A stretch of 49,339 nt of DNA from CAYXVF01 sp964468125 (GCA_964468125.1 CAYXVF010000044.1:1-49339); one strand, 5' to 3'; numbered from the stretch's first letter, positions 1 to 9,063 are shown. Made by a program: numbers and translations. Notes: a model not told the origin generated them from the sequence alone.

Positions 1-55
1 GAGCACTACCTTGACACGGTAGGGGTCAGCAGTTCGATCCTGCTCGAGCCTACCA
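1..55 (+). tRNA. tRNA-Val (anticodon GAC), 3' part only
   Basis: The window opens inside a tRNA. The anticodon arm reads CTACC-TTGACAC-GGTAG, placing GAC at the anticodon (valine, GTC codons). It is followed by a T arm AGCAG-TTCGATC-CTGCT, the 3' acceptor strand, discriminator A and an encoded CCA at 53-55. The D arm and 5' acceptor strand lie outside the window, so the end is certain and the start is truncated. Confidence 0.9.
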
Positions 56-190
56 GCCAGCCGGCCGGCGTCTTAAACCTTCCGGAATTTTTGCGTTTTT
101 GACGTTGACCGAAAAACTAGGGGCGTGCTAACCACGCCTTCCCCCGCAGGTCCGCCGCGCGGAGGGTGAAGGAGTGCCTTGCGGGATGGA

Positions 191-231
191 CCCGAGAGGC
201 ACTGAGAAGTCGGGTGCTCCGTGAGCGGAGC
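191..231 (+). promoter_or_regulatory. structured leader of infC (two hairpins)
   Basis: Between tRNA-Val and IF3 the DNA can form two neighbouring hairpins just upstream of the IF3 ribosome binding site. One has CCCGA (191-195) pairing with TCGGG (210-214). The other has GCTCCG (216-221) pairing with CGGAGC (226-231) around a TGAG loop. Leaders of infC-rpmI-rplT operons are autoregulatory L20-binding RNAs in some bacteria. That this one binds L20 is only a guess from its position. Confidence 0.35.
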
Positions 232-252
232 GGGAAGGAAAAGGAGCTGGCT

Positions 253-786
253 ATCAATCAGCGACGTGGCACCAGTCGGACTACCGATCTGCGCGTGAAC
301 CGGCGAATCCGAGCCCGAGAGGTTCGGGTCATCGACGACAAGGGGCAGCAGCTCGGCATCATGCCGCCCGAGCTCGCAATGCAGAAGGCTCAAGACCAGG
401 GATTGGACCTGGTCGAGGTGTCGCCCGAAGCGAATCCTCCGGTTTGCCGGATCATGGACTACGGCAAGTACAAGTACGCGCAGAAAAAGAAGAAGAACGA
501 AGCCAAGAAGTCGCAGACCAACACCACGGTCAAAGAGGTCAAGTTCCGTCCCAAAATTGAGCCGCACGACTACGATACAAAGGTCAGCCGGATCAAAAAG
601 TTCTTGGGAGAAGGTCACAAGGCGAAGGTCACGATGATGTTCCGCGGTCGCGAAATCACGCACCAAGATATCGCGCGCGACATCATGAAGCGTATCGCCG
701 ACGACGTAGCAGCCGAAGGGGCCGTCGAATCGTTTCCGCGATTGGACGGACGCAACATGATTATGGTGGTCGCGCCGAACAAGTGA
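253..786 (+). CDS. infC: translation initiation factor IF-3
   Basis: IF3 binds the 30S subunit, prevents premature 50S joining and proofreads the start codon. The 177-residue product has the N-terminal IF3 domain (LRVNRRIRAREVRVID, GQQLGIM), the lysine-rich linker (YAQKKKKNEAKK) and the C-terminal domain (VKEVKFRPKIEPHDYDTK, FRGREITH). I place the start at ATC 253. A strong AAGGAG (241-246) sits 6 nt upstream, and the residues before it do not resemble IF3. An in-frame GTG lies at 166 but has no comparable site. A non-canonical start on infC is a known self-regulation device (ATT in E. coli, ATC in Myxococcus xanthus dsg). It is first in an operon with rpmI and rplT. Confidence 0.93.
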   Translation: MNQRRGTSRTTDLRVNRRIRAREVRVIDDKGQQLGIMPPELAMQKAQDQGLDLVEVSPEANPPVCRIMDYGKYKYAQKKKKNEAKKSQTNTTVKEVKFRPKIEPHDYDTKVSRIKKFLGEGHKAKVTMMFRGREITHQDIARDIMKRIADDVAAEGAVESFPRLDGRNMIMVVAPNK

Positions 787-808
787 GCACCCACCGCGAG
801 AGGCAGTG

Positions 809-1012
809 ATGGCGAAGACTAAAATGAAGACGAAGCGCGCGGCAGCCAAGCGCTACCGTGTCACCGGCAAAGGCCGGGTCAAGGTCGGTCGCAAGGGCAA
901 GCGCCACTTGTTCACCGGACATTCGCGTAAGCGTCTGCGCCAGCTCAAGGGCACCACGCACCTGAGCGAGGTGGACGAGCCGATGGCCAAGCGCCTGATG
1001 CCGTACGCCTGA
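809..1012 (+). CDS. rpmI: 50S ribosomal protein L35
   Basis: This is a small basic protein of 67 residues, the normal L35 size. It starts MAKTKMKTKRAAAKRY and contains the family signature around GKRHLFTGHSRKRLRQLKG. It is a late-assembling component of the large ribosomal subunit. ATG 809 is chosen because it gives the canonical MAKTK start; a GTG lies directly before it at 806. The gene follows infC by 22 nt and precedes rplT, the conserved IF3-L35-L20 order. Confidence 0.95.
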   Translation: MAKTKMKTKRAAAKRYRVTGKGRVKVGRKGKRHLFTGHSRKRLRQLKGTTHLSEVDEPMAKRLMPYA

Positions 1013-1118
1013 GACCGTTCGAATCAAATAGCCAACACGAGATCGGCATGGGCTCTAGAAGTCGTCGGCGCATGGTGCGCCGGCCCGCCTGAATGAGGTC
1101 TCGAGGAGTAGAAGTATC

Positions 1119-1472
1119 ATGGCCCGTACCAAGGGTGGTCCGAAGACCCGTCATCGTCGCAAGGCAGTCCTCAAGCAAGCCAAGGGCTTCTGGGGAGCGC
1201 GCCGCAAGCTCTATGGCCCCGCGCGCGAAACCGTGCACCGGGCGATGCAGTACGCCTACATTGGCCGCAAGCTCAAGAAGCGCACCTATCGCCGCCTCTG
1301 GATCACGCGCATCAACGCCGCGGTTCGCCCCTTCGACATCAGCTACAGCCGATTCATCAACGGCCTCACCAAGGCCAACATCGAGCTCGACCGTCGCGCG
1401 CTCGCGGACCTCGCGATTCACGACCCGAAGGCGTTCGAGTCGGTCGTGGGCGCCGCCAAAGCCGCGCTCTAA
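1119..1472 (+). CDS. rplT: 50S ribosomal protein L20
   Basis: L20 is a primary 23S rRNA-binding protein needed early in 50S assembly and is the usual repressor of its own operon. The 117-residue product is full length, with MARTKGGPKTRHRRK, the AKGFWGARRKLYG segment and RRLWITRINAAVRPF, all typical. An AGGAG at 1104-1108 precedes the ATG. The 106-nt spacer after rpmI is long for this operon and has no gene in it. Confidence 0.96.
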   Translation: MARTKGGPKTRHRRKAVLKQAKGFWGARRKLYGPARETVHRAMQYAYIGRKLKKRTYRRLWITRINAAVRPFDISYSRFINGLTKANIELDRRALADLAIHDPKAFESVVGAAKAAL

Positions 1473-1505
1473 ACCGATTCACACGAACGCCAAGACCGGG
1501 AGCAC

Positions 1506-2537
1506 GTGGTGGCGCTCGACGTCGACCTAGAGAAACTCGAAAAGGCGGCTCTCAAACAAGCGAAAGACGCTCGTTCGGAGAATGAGCTCGCGGAAATCCG
1601 CTCCAAGATCCTCGGCAAGAAGGGCACCCTGGGCCAAGCGCTCAAGGGCATGGGCAAGCTCTCACCCGAGGAACGCAAGAGCGAGGGCCAACGGATTAAC
1701 GAGGTGAAGGGCCGCATCGAGTCCACGATGCGCGAGGCCGAGCAGCGTCTCCAGGCTCTCGCGCGGGAGGCGGCGCTCGAGGCCGGGCGCTTTGACGTCA
1801 CTTTGCCTGGTCGTCGTCTGGGCGCCGGAGCCGCGCACCCACTCCGCTTGATCGAAGAGCGGGTCATTGAGTGTCTCGCCCCGCTCGGGTTCACGGTGGC
1901 CGACGGGCCCCTGATTGAGCACGATTGGTACAACTTCGAGGCGCTGAATTTTCCGGCCAATCACCCGTCGCGCGACATGCAGGACACGTTCTTCCTTTCG
2001 GACGAAGTTCTCCTGCGCACCCACACCTCTAACGTGCAGATCCGCACCATGGAGCTGCGCCCAGCGCCCGTTCGAATCCTCGCTCCGGGCATGGTGTTTC
2101 GCAAAGACGAAGTCGATTCGACGCACTCGCCCGTCTTTCATCAGATCGAGGGTCTGTGGATCGACGAGCGCACCACTTTTGCGGACCTGAAGGGGGTGCT
2201 TCGCCGGATCGCGATTCATCTTTTCGGCGACTCTACGGAAGTGCGTTTCCGCCCGAGCTTTTTTCCCTTCACCGAGCCGTCGCTGGAGATGGACGTGAAG
2301 GCGCCTGGCCTCACCGGCGGAACCGGCTGGATGGAGCTCTTGGGCGCAGGAATGGTCCACCCGAACGTTCTCTCGGCGGTCGGCTACGATCCTGAGCAGG
2401 TCCAGGGCTTTGCCTTTGGCATGGGTATCGAGCGCCTGGCGATGCAAGCGTTTGGCGTCGACGACATCCGAAACTTCTACGAGAACGACCTCCGATTCCT
2501 CGAGCAGTTCGGTCCACGCGGCGCGTGGCGGGAATGA
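1506..2537 (+). CDS. pheS: phenylalanyl-tRNA synthetase alpha subunit
   Basis: This is the catalytic subunit of the alpha2beta2 PheRS, which charges tRNA-Phe in the cytoplasm. The 343 residues comprise an N-terminal coiled-coil arm (about 1-85) and the class II catalytic domain. Visible motifs are FRKDEVDSTHSPVFHQIEG (motif 2 area), GAGMVHPNV and the motif 3 GMGIERLAM. Two adjacent GTG codons (1506 and 1509) could start it. GGGAG at 1498-1502 is better spaced for 1509, so one residue is uncertain. It lies 33 nt after rplT and is followed after 13 nt by pheT. Confidence 0.95.
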   Translation: MVALDVDLEKLEKAALKQAKDARSENELAEIRSKILGKKGTLGQALKGMGKLSPEERKSEGQRINEVKGRIESTMREAEQRLQALAREAALEAGRFDVTLPGRRLGAGAAHPLRLIEERVIECLAPLGFTVADGPLIEHDWYNFEALNFPANHPSRDMQDTFFLSDEVLLRTHTSNVQIRTMELRPAPVRILAPGMVFRKDEVDSTHSPVFHQIEGLWIDERTTFADLKGVLRRIAIHLFGDSTEVRFRPSFFPFTEPSLEMDVKAPGLTGGTGWMELLGAGMVHPNVLSAVGYDPEQVQGFAFGMGIERLAMQAFGVDDIRNFYENDLRFLEQFGPRGAWRE

Positions 2538-2550
2538 TGGGAGCACGGCG

Positions 2551-5022
2551 ATGAAGATCGCGCTGGATTGGCTCGCCGACTTCGCTGAGTGGCCCGATCA
2601 GGACAGCCTGATCGAAGGCCTGACGCGTGCGGGCATCGAAGTCGAAGACGTGCAGGACCCTGCCTCGACGGTGATTGGCGTCGTAGTAGGCGAGGTGCGA
2701 AGCGTTCAGCCCCACCCGAAGGCCGACAAGCTCAAGGTTTGTGAAGTGTTCGACGGCAACGCGGCCCACACGGTGGTCTGTGGAGCGGCGAACGTGGAGG
2801 CCGGTCAGCGCGTGCCGCTGGCGCGCGTGGGGGCCCATCTGGGAGATTTCGAGATCGGGGCGCGCAAGCTGCGAGGAGTCGAGAGTCGCGGGATGATTTG
2901 CTCCCGCGAAGAGCTCGGACTCGAGGTCAAGAGCACGGGAATCTGGCCCCTACCCGGTGAGCCAGACCTCGGAGAGCCCATTTTCGAGGCCTTCCCCTTA
3001 GCACCACTCGTGGAGCTTTCGATCACGCCGAATCGACCCGATCTCCTGTCGCACATGGGCGTCGGACGCGAAGTGGCCGCCCTGTTCGGCACGAAGCTGA
3101 GGAACCCGAATCGCAGACCTGCGGAGAAGGGTCCGCCCGCTGACGGCCTCGCTCGCGTGTTGATCGAAGACCCCGCTGGCTGTCGGCGCTACACCGCTCG
3201 CATCGTCACGGGCATCAAGGTCGGTCCGTCGCCGGACTGGCTCCGCGCCCGTCTCGAGCGCGTCGGGCAACGTTCGATCAACAACGTCGTGGACGCGACC
3301 AACTATGTGCTGATGGAGCTCGGCCATCCGCTCCACGCATTCGATCTGAGTCGATTGCGGCAGGAGAGTGGCCTCCCTACGATTCGCGTGCGACGCGCGA
3401 AGACAGGCGAGAAGCTCACGACTCTCGACGATGTGGAGCGGGAGCTCAACCCGGAGGACCTCGTCATCGCCGACGCGGAAGTGCCTGTTGCCATCGCGGG
3501 GGTGATGGGGGGCGCGAACAGCGAGGTTCACGACGGCACCACGACCATTCTCCTCGAGAGCGGCTGGTTCGACCCCGCATCGGTGCGCAAGACCGCCAAA
3601 CGCTTCGGGCTTCACACCGAAGCCTCCCATCGCTTCGAGCGAGGAGCGGACCCAGGAGCCGTACTGCGCGCCGCCGATCGGTGCGCGCTATTGATCGCTG
3701 AGGTCGCCGGAGGCGAGGTCTGCAAAGGGGTCGTGGAGGTCGTCACCAAGGCGGAAGCAAAGAGCGACATTCGCCTGCGTCTGAATCGCATCGAGCAAAT
3801 CCTCGGTGTGTCACTCAAATCGGAAGCAGTGGTGAAGCTCCTCGAGCCCCTCGAAATCCGTTGCATTGCTCGGCACGAGAGCGACCTGCACTTCGAGGCC
3901 CCGAGTTTTCGGCCGGACATCGAGACGGAGATCGATCTGATCGAGGAGGTAGCCAGACGCTACGGCTATGACGAAATCGCCGACACGTTGCCGAGCGCCG
4001 GTGGCCGCTTCGTCAAGGAATCGATCGCCGCCCGCCCCTCGGAAACCGCGCGCGCAGCCCTGCGCTCGGCGGGATTCTCCGAGGCTGTGACCTTCGGTTT
4101 TGGGTCGCCGTCGCGGTTCTCGCCTTGGAAAGAGCAAGAAGGCGAGCCACTGAAGGTCCTCAACCCATTGGGCGAAGAGCTGAGCGTGATGCGGACCACC
4201 CTCATTCCAGGTTTGCTCGATTCGCTCGCGCGCAATCAGCGGCAGGGCGCGAAATCCGTTCGCCTGTTCGAGCTGGGTGCTACATTTCATGCGCGGGAGC
4301 TCACAAAGACTGGGACCGGAGCTCTCCCGTTGACGCAAGGCGCGCATCCGGAACGCGACCGACTGCTACCGCGGGAGGAGCGGCGCATCGGACTCGTGGT
4401 ATGGGGCGAGCGCGCGGCAGGCCGTTGGTACAGCAAGGGTGAGGCGGCGGACTTCGCGGACCTGGCCGGTGCGGTGGAGGACCTCTTAGACGCCTTTCGC
4501 TTTGGTCGCGCCGCCGTGCGCGTGCAGGCCGAGCGCTACGGTACAAATCCCTTCGCCACCGCCGAGATACGCCTGGGACAGGCGCCCGTCGGCTGGGTGG
4601 CGCAGCTCCATCCGGAGCTGTTGCAGCCCTACGAGATCGACGGACCCGTCTATGCGGCAGAGCTCTCTCTGAGCGCTCTTGCCAGCGCCGAGCAGGTCCC
4701 CATTCGCTCGAAGTCGCTGCCCAAGTTCCCGTCGACGCGGCGCGATCTGGCGCTCCTGGCTCCCCGAGCGCAGGCGAGCGCCGAGCTTGCGGCCTATCTT
4801 CGTGCGAACGCCGGCGGAAAGCTCGGTCCCGAGGTCGTGGAGGACGTCCGTCTCTTCGACGTGTATTCGGGCAAGGGGATCCCGGAGGACAAGGTGAGCC
4901 TCGCCTTCGCGATCGAGTACCGCCACCCCGAGCGTACGCTAAAGGACGAGGAGGTCAACGGCGCTTTTCAGGCGGTGATCGACGGGATCGCAGAGGCCTT
5001 CCCCGTGGAGATTCGCCAGTGA
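2551..5022 (+). CDS. pheT: phenylalanyl-tRNA synthetase beta subunit
   Basis: This is the large, editing subunit of PheRS (823 residues, within the normal range). Domain order is visible: an N-terminal MKIALDWLADF segment, an EMAP-like tRNA-binding domain (about 40-150, with HPKADKLKVCEVF), the B3/B4 editing region (VGQRSINNVVDATNYVLMELG), B5 (with LNRIEQILGVSL), a catalytic-like fold, and a C-terminal ferredoxin-like anticodon-binding domain (KFPSTRRDLALL to the end). ATG 2551 gives the canonical start, with GGGAG just upstream. It forms one operon with pheS. Confidence 0.95.
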   Translation: MKIALDWLADFAEWPDQDSLIEGLTRAGIEVEDVQDPASTVIGVVVGEVRSVQPHPKADKLKVCEVFDGNAAHTVVCGAANVEAGQRVPLARVGAHLGDFEIGARKLRGVESRGMICSREELGLEVKSTGIWPLPGEPDLGEPIFEAFPLAPLVELSITPNRPDLLSHMGVGREVAALFGTKLRNPNRRPAEKGPPADGLARVLIEDPAGCRRYTARIVTGIKVGPSPDWLRARLERVGQRSINNVVDATNYVLMELGHPLHAFDLSRLRQESGLPTIRVRRAKTGEKLTTLDDVERELNPEDLVIADAEVPVAIAGVMGGANSEVHDGTTTILLESGWFDPASVRKTAKRFGLHTEASHRFERGADPGAVLRAADRCALLIAEVAGGEVCKGVVEVVTKAEAKSDIRLRLNRIEQILGVSLKSEAVVKLLEPLEIRCIARHESDLHFEAPSFRPDIETEIDLIEEVARRYGYDEIADTLPSAGGRFVKESIAARPSETARAALRSAGFSEAVTFGFGSPSRFSPWKEQEGEPLKVLNPLGEELSVMRTTLIPGLLDSLARNQRQGAKSVRLFELGATFHARELTKTGTGALPLTQGAHPERDRLLPREERRIGLVVWGERAAGRWYSKGEAADFADLAGAVEDLLDAFRFGRAAVRVQAERYGTNPFATAEIRLGQAPVGWVAQLHPELLQPYEIDGPVYAAELSLSALASAEQVPIRSKSLPKFPSTRRDLALLAPRAQASAELAAYLRANAGGKLGPEVVEDVRLFDVYSGKGIPEDKVSLAFAIEYRHPERTLKDEEVNGAFQAVIDGIAEAFPVEIRQ

Positions 5023-5129
5023 TCGAAGGCAATTAGGGCGACTTTGTAGAATCCATGGCTTGCTTTCGCGCTCGGGCCGCGGGTATACGGGCAAAAGCTC
5101 AATGCCCTGAATAGTGTGGGGGACTTTGC

Positions 5130-5435
5130 ATGACTAAAGCGGACCTCGTAGAGGCCGTTCACGAGACGGTCGGCTTCTCCAAGAAGGAATCCTCCGACAT
5201 TGTCGAGCTGGTCTTCGACACCATGAAAGAGACCCTCGAGCACGGCGAGAAGATAAAGATCAGCGGTTTCGGGAACTTCGAGGTTCGCGACAAGCGCTCG
5301 CGCGTCGGACGAAATCCCCAAACCGGCGAGGTCATCGAGATCTCCGCCCGCCGCGTTTTGACCTTCAAGCCATCTCAGGTGCTCAAGGCCGCTCTCAACT
5401 CTACCGAGGACAACGGCGGCGCGCAGGGTGAGTGA
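5130..5435 (+). CDS. ihfA: integration host factor alpha subunit
   Basis: This is a DNA-bending protein of the HU/IHF family (101 residues). The start MTKADLVEAVHETVGFSKKE, the central GEKIKISGFGNFEVRDK, and the beta-arm RVGRNPQTGEVIEISARRVLTFKPS are classic for IHF-alpha. The beta-arm proline that intercalates into DNA is present in RNPQTG. Location directly after pheT is the conserved IHF-alpha context in proteobacteria. The 107-nt gap upstream could hold its own promoter. The stop overlaps the next start (GTGA), so the two genes are translationally coupled. Confidence 0.93.
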   Translation: MTKADLVEAVHETVGFSKKESSDIVELVFDTMKETLEHGEKIKISGFGNFEVRDKRSRVGRNPQTGEVIEISARRVLTFKPSQVLKAALNSTEDNGGAQGE

Positions 5436-5929
5436 GGGTGTCGACGGCGCGCACAGGGATTGAGCTCGGCCCCGATTCGCCGATCCCGGACAAACTCTAC
5501 TTCAAGATCGGCGAAGTCTCGCAACTGGTGGGCGTCCGTGCACACGTGCTGCGCTACTGGGAGAAGGAAATCTCCTCGATCCGCCCGAGCAAATCCGCTT
5601 CCAACCAACGCCGCTACCGCCGCAAAGACGTTGAAATCTTCAGGGAGATTCGCCGTCTGCTCTACGAAGAACGCTACACGCTGGCCGGGGCCCGGAAGCG
5701 CTTGCTCAACGGCGGAAAAGACCCAGCACCCGAATCCGCTCCGGAGGCGGACTACTCCACAACAGGCTGCGAGGGCGAGACGAGCGCCGGCGCGGAAACC
5801 CCGGATCGCGAACCGGCGCCTGCGCGAGCACCGCAGCTCGACCTCGGTTTTGCCCGCGCTGCGGATGGAGAGAGGCTCGCACGCCTCAAGGCCGGATTGC
5901 GAGAGCTGATCCGAATGGCAGAGGAGTAG
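5432..5929 (+). CDS. MerR-family transcriptional regulator
   Basis: The protein has 165 residues with an N-terminal winged helix of the MerR type (about residues 22-90: LYFKIGEVSQLVGVRAHVLRYWEKE, then NQRRYRRKDVEIFREIRRLLYEE). This is followed by a low-complexity, acidic/proline-rich linker and a short C-terminal helix. No ligand-binding domain or cysteine sensor is visible, so the signal is unknown. The GTG start at 5432 overlaps the ihfA stop. Such a MerR gene right behind ihfA is common in proteobacteria, so it likely shares the operon. Confidence 0.85.
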   Translation: MRVSTARTGIELGPDSPIPDKLYFKIGEVSQLVGVRAHVLRYWEKEISSIRPSKSASNQRRYRRKDVEIFREIRRLLYEERYTLAGARKRLLNGGKDPAPESAPEADYSTTGCEGETSAGAETPDREPAPARAPQLDLGFARAADGERLARLKAGLRELIRMAEE

Positions 5930-5948
5930 GGCGCGCGCCTCGATACCT

Positions 5949-6842
5949 TCAATCGAGGATGAAACGGTCTGGGTCGATCGGTTGCCCGAACAAACGAACC
6001 TCGTAGTGCAGGTGAGGTCCGGTCGACTTGCCCGTATTGCCCATGTAGGCGATCAGCTGACCACGGGTCACGCGATCCCCCACGCTCGCAGCAAAGCCAC
6101 TCAGGTGCGCGAAGTGGGTCTGATAGCCGTAGCCGTGGTCGACGACCATCGTTTTGCCGTATCCGCCTCGACTGCCGGCAAAAATCACGACGCCATCCGC
6201 GGGTGCAACGATCGGTGCACCGACGTAGCCGCCGATGTCCACGCCCTTGTGCATCATGACGCGACCGTCCATCGGGTCACGGCGTCGACCAAAGCCACTG
6301 GTTGTCCAGGGAGAATCCGACGGGCGGATCGAAGGGGTGTTTGAGAGAATTTGCTCGGCGTCGTTGAAGTAGTCGACGAGGTCACTGAGTGTATCGCGCA
6401 TGCGAGCGGCATTCTCTTTGACACGCGTGAGCTCGAGGCCGGTGGCGAGGGGGTCGCCGGTGGCGCCAGCTAACGCATCTTCATTCACGGCGCCTTCTAA
6501 CGGCCCGACAGCCAGCAAATTCGGGCCCATTCCGAGTCCGCTCTTGGCCCAGACCTGGCTGAAAGCCATCTCCGAGCGCAGCGCGGAGCGTTCCACGTCC
6601 GGGAGGTCGTGTTCGATTTCATTCACGAGCGACGCGATGACCGCGTTCTCTTGCCTAATGCGTTCGCTTTCGCGCACCGCGCCACGAAGCATCAGCGAAT
6701 GGACCAACATCGCGAGCGTCAGCACCAGCGACGAGGCGGTGACCGCAGCTCCGATGATGAGCCATCGGATCGGGACACGCGCACGGCGAACCGGTCCACC
6801 GGCCGTGTCCATGATCATCAGTTGTAACTCGCGTCGAGACAT
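5949..6842 (-). CDS. membrane-anchored M23 peptidoglycan endopeptidase
   Basis: This 297-residue protein has one N-terminal membrane segment (about 25-50, IRWLIIGAAVTASSLVLTLAM) and a periplasmic helical region. A C-terminal M23 (LytM-type) metallopeptidase domain follows (about 190-295). The zinc ligands are visible in MHKGVDIG and in HLHYEV, and HFAHLSG holds the other active-site histidine. It probably cuts or regulates cutting of peptidoglycan cross-links. It is convergent with the MerR gene (stops 19 nt apart). No neighbour specifies its partner. Confidence 0.88.
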   Translation of the reverse strand: MSRRELQLMIMDTAGGPVRRARVPIRWLIIGAAVTASSLVLTLAMLVHSLMLRGAVRESERIRQENAVIASLVNEIEHDLPDVERSALRSEMAFSQVWAKSGLGMGPNLLAVGPLEGAVNEDALAGATGDPLATGLELTRVKENAARMRDTLSDLVDYFNDAEQILSNTPSIRPSDSPWTTSGFGRRRDPMDGRVMMHKGVDIGGYVGAPIVAPADGVVIFAGSRGGYGKTMVVDHGYGYQTHFAHLSGFAASVGDRVTRGQLIAYMGNTGKSTGPHLHYEVRLFGQPIDPDRFILD

Positions 6843-7026
6843 CCCTTACCCGGAAGCTAATTCATTTTCGTGAAAGCTCAAGAATTCCCACGTTTTAGGT
6901 CAGGAAGCGGTGGGTTGCAACCAGCCGGGAAGCATTCTGCTCCCACCCGCGGGAGAGTACGATCGCGCGGCCCTCGAACCTGTTGACCGGCGCAATCCAA
7001 TAGAGTACTGCAGGCGCTCGCTCGGT

Positions 7027-7104
7027 CGGGGCGTAGCGCAGTCTGGTTAGCGCACTTGTCTGGGGGACAAGGGGTCGAAGGTTCGAATCCTTTCGCCCCG
7101 ACCA
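7027..7104 (+). tRNA. tRNA-Pro (anticodon GGG)
   Basis: A complete cloverleaf: acceptor CGGGGCG (7027-7033) pairs with CGCCCCG, then discriminator A and an encoded CCA (7102-7104). The anticodon arm is CTTGT-CTGGGGG-ACAAG, giving GGG. The T arm contains GGTTCGAATCC. It stands alone between the divergent M23 gene and surE. Confidence 0.95.
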
Positions 7105-7142
7105 CTCTTTCGCCTCTCCTCTACAGCGTCCGGGGGTGCTCG

Positions 7143-7985
7143 GTGGATCGACCTCGCATCCTGATCTCCAACGATGACGGTATTGAGGCGCGCGGTATCC
7201 GCACGTTGACCGAGGCCCTCGAGCCCCATGGTGAGGTGTGGGTCGTCGCCCCGGACCGGGAGCGTTCGGCCACGAGTCATTCGATTTCACTGCACAATCC
7301 GCTCCGCATTCGTCAGGTCGGAGAGCGGCGCTACTCGGTCGATGGGACTCCGACCGATAGCGTTTATCTGGCGCTTCATCACGTTCTTCCCGCGCCGCCG
7401 GATGTGGTCTTCAGTGGAATCAACCACGGACCGAACCTCGGCAACGACGTGCTCTATAGCGGCACGGTTTCCGCAGCGATGGAGGGAGCGCTCTTTGGTC
7501 ACCGGGCGGTGGCGACGTCCCTCTGCCTGAACGAGAAGAGTCGCGAGCGGGACCGACCGCCATATTTCGAGACCGCCGGGAGAGTCGCGGCGGGTGTGCT
7601 CCATGCCGTGCTCGACCAGCCGATGCCCCCGGGTGTTCTCCTGAACGTCAACGTCCCCGACGTACCTTTCGAGGATCTCAAAGGAAATCGCCTCTGCCGT
7701 CTCGGCTTCAACGACTGGGCAGAAACCGTGTCGGTGCGGCGCGATCCACGCGATCGCCCCTACTACTGGATCGGTGGCTCGAGAAGCGCCCGGGATTCGG
7801 TCACGGGCTCGGACGTCAACGCCGTTGCGGACGGGCAGGTCGCGCTCACGCCGATTCACTACGACCTCACCGACTACCGCTCGTTCTCCTACGTGCGCGA
7901 CCTGCGAATCGACGGACTCGACCGAGTGGAAGACGAACTGGGTAACGAGCCCCTGCCGCATCCGATTCACCCCAAGGTGCGCTGA
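7143..7985 (+). CDS. surE: 5'/3'-nucleotidase SurE
   Basis: SurE is a metal-dependent phosphatase for nucleoside monophosphates, linked to stationary-phase survival. The 280-residue product begins VDRPRILISNDDGIEARG, containing the metal-binding NDDG. It also has SGINHGPNLGNDVLYSGTV, the second catalytic signature, and VNVNVPD later. GTG 7143 is the start because it gives the canonical N-terminus; anything earlier would run into tRNA-Pro, which ends 38 nt upstream. It is followed by an nlpD-like gene, as in the classic surE-nlpD neighbourhood. Confidence 0.94.
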   Translation: MDRPRILISNDDGIEARGIRTLTEALEPHGEVWVVAPDRERSATSHSISLHNPLRIRQVGERRYSVDGTPTDSVYLALHHVLPAPPDVVFSGINHGPNLGNDVLYSGTVSAAMEGALFGHRAVATSLCLNEKSRERDRPPYFETAGRVAAGVLHAVLDQPMPPGVLLNVNVPDVPFEDLKGNRLCRLGFNDWAETVSVRRDPRDRPYYWIGGSRSARDSVTGSDVNAVADGQVALTPIHYDLTDYRSFSYVRDLRIDGLDRVEDELGNEPLPHPIHPKVR

Positions 7986-8044
7986 CGCAGCGGCGATCGC
8001 TGCAAATTTCTCGCGTTCTTCGCCGCGTTGCGTAGGGTACGCGC

Positions 8045-8929
8045 ATGTCGTACTCCCGCGCGCATATTTGTAGTCGTCTGCAGGCGTGTGCCTGCTTTCT
8101 GATGCTGGCATCGACCGCAGCGGTGTCGTGCGCCGCGAAGCTGCCGGTGGGGACGGTGGATGGACGTGCGCACTCACGCTTCGCCGGTGAGGTGCCGGCG
8201 CTCGCTCGGAGCGCACCGAGCGAGGGGCGCCATGTCGTTCAGCCCGGCGAGACCCTGTGGCGGATTGCCACCCAAAACGGATTGACGGTGGACGAGCTGG
8301 CCCGGGCCAACGGGATCAGCGACCCGACCCAGATTCGAGTGGGGCAAGAGCTGCGGGTTCCCGGCGCTGGAGCCTCGTCACTGGCGCTCGAGCGGGCGAG
8401 GGCGCTCGCCGATGGAGGCGCACAGGCAGGACCAAGCGTGGCCAAGGCCGAGAGCGATCCGCAGCCCTCTGAAGCGAAGCCCGTCGCTCGCGCAGAGCCT
8501 CCAAAGGCCTCGCAAGGCACGAGCGCGAAGAAGCCGCCCGGTCGGGTGAGTGTGGCGCAATACCCGCTTCGCTGGCCGCTGCGCGGCAAGATCGGGCGCA
8601 GCTACGGGCGACGCGGCAAGAAGCATCACGACGGCATCGACATTCTCGCGAACAGCGGTGAGCCGGTCAGGGCCGCGGGGGCGGGGAAAGTCGTGTTCGC
8701 GGACGAGCACGGTGGCTACGGCAAACTCGTCCTGTTGCGCCATGACAGTGGTCTCATCACGGTCTACGCCCACCAGAGCGAGCTGTTGGTCAAGAAGGGC
8801 GAACGCGTGCGCGGGGGTGACGTGATCGCAAAGGTCGGCGCCACCGGCAGCGCGGAGTCCCCGCATCTCCACTTCGAGGTGCGTAAAGGGATCGAGTCGA
8901 AGAACCCGTTGCAGTTTCTCCCGCCGTGA
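8045..8929 (+). CDS. nlpD: NlpD-like lipoprotein, LysM plus M23 domains
   Basis: The protein has 294 residues. An N-terminal signal with a possible lipobox cysteine (TAAVSC, about residue 29) is followed by one LysM peptidoglycan-binding domain (about 63-107, HVVQPGETLWRIATQNGLTV to IRVGQELRVP). A proline/alanine/lysine-rich linker and a C-terminal M23 domain come next. The zinc-site motifs are HHDGIDI and HLHFEV, with YAHQSEL as the third. It therefore appears catalytically complete, whereas E. coli NlpD is a degenerate activator of amidases. It lies 59 nt downstream of surE. Assignment to NlpD rests on architecture and context. Confidence 0.85.
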   Translation: MSYSRAHICSRLQACACFLMLASTAAVSCAAKLPVGTVDGRAHSRFAGEVPALARSAPSEGRHVVQPGETLWRIATQNGLTVDELARANGISDPTQIRVGQELRVPGAGASSLALERARALADGGAQAGPSVAKAESDPQPSEAKPVARAEPPKASQGTSAKKPPGRVSVAQYPLRWPLRGKIGRSYGRRGKKHHDGIDILANSGEPVRAAGAGKVVFADEHGGYGKLVLLRHDSGLITVYAHQSELLVKKGERVRGGDVIAKVGATGSAESPHLHFEVRKGIESKNPLQFLPP

Positions 8930-9063
8930 ATCGATGGGCGAGGCGCCTGAGGATGGGTTAGGCTTAGGGGGAATCTGAAAATGGGTCGGGTGGGGCCTTC
9001 TGCCACACCTGACTGGAGTGCACCCTTGAAAAGGGCTCAGGACCTCATTTATCTCTAACGTCC

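Noticed and set aside
166..252. GTG 166 as the infC start
   Set aside because: The added 29 residues do not resemble IF3 and overlap the leader hairpins; the ATC at 253 has the good ribosome binding site.
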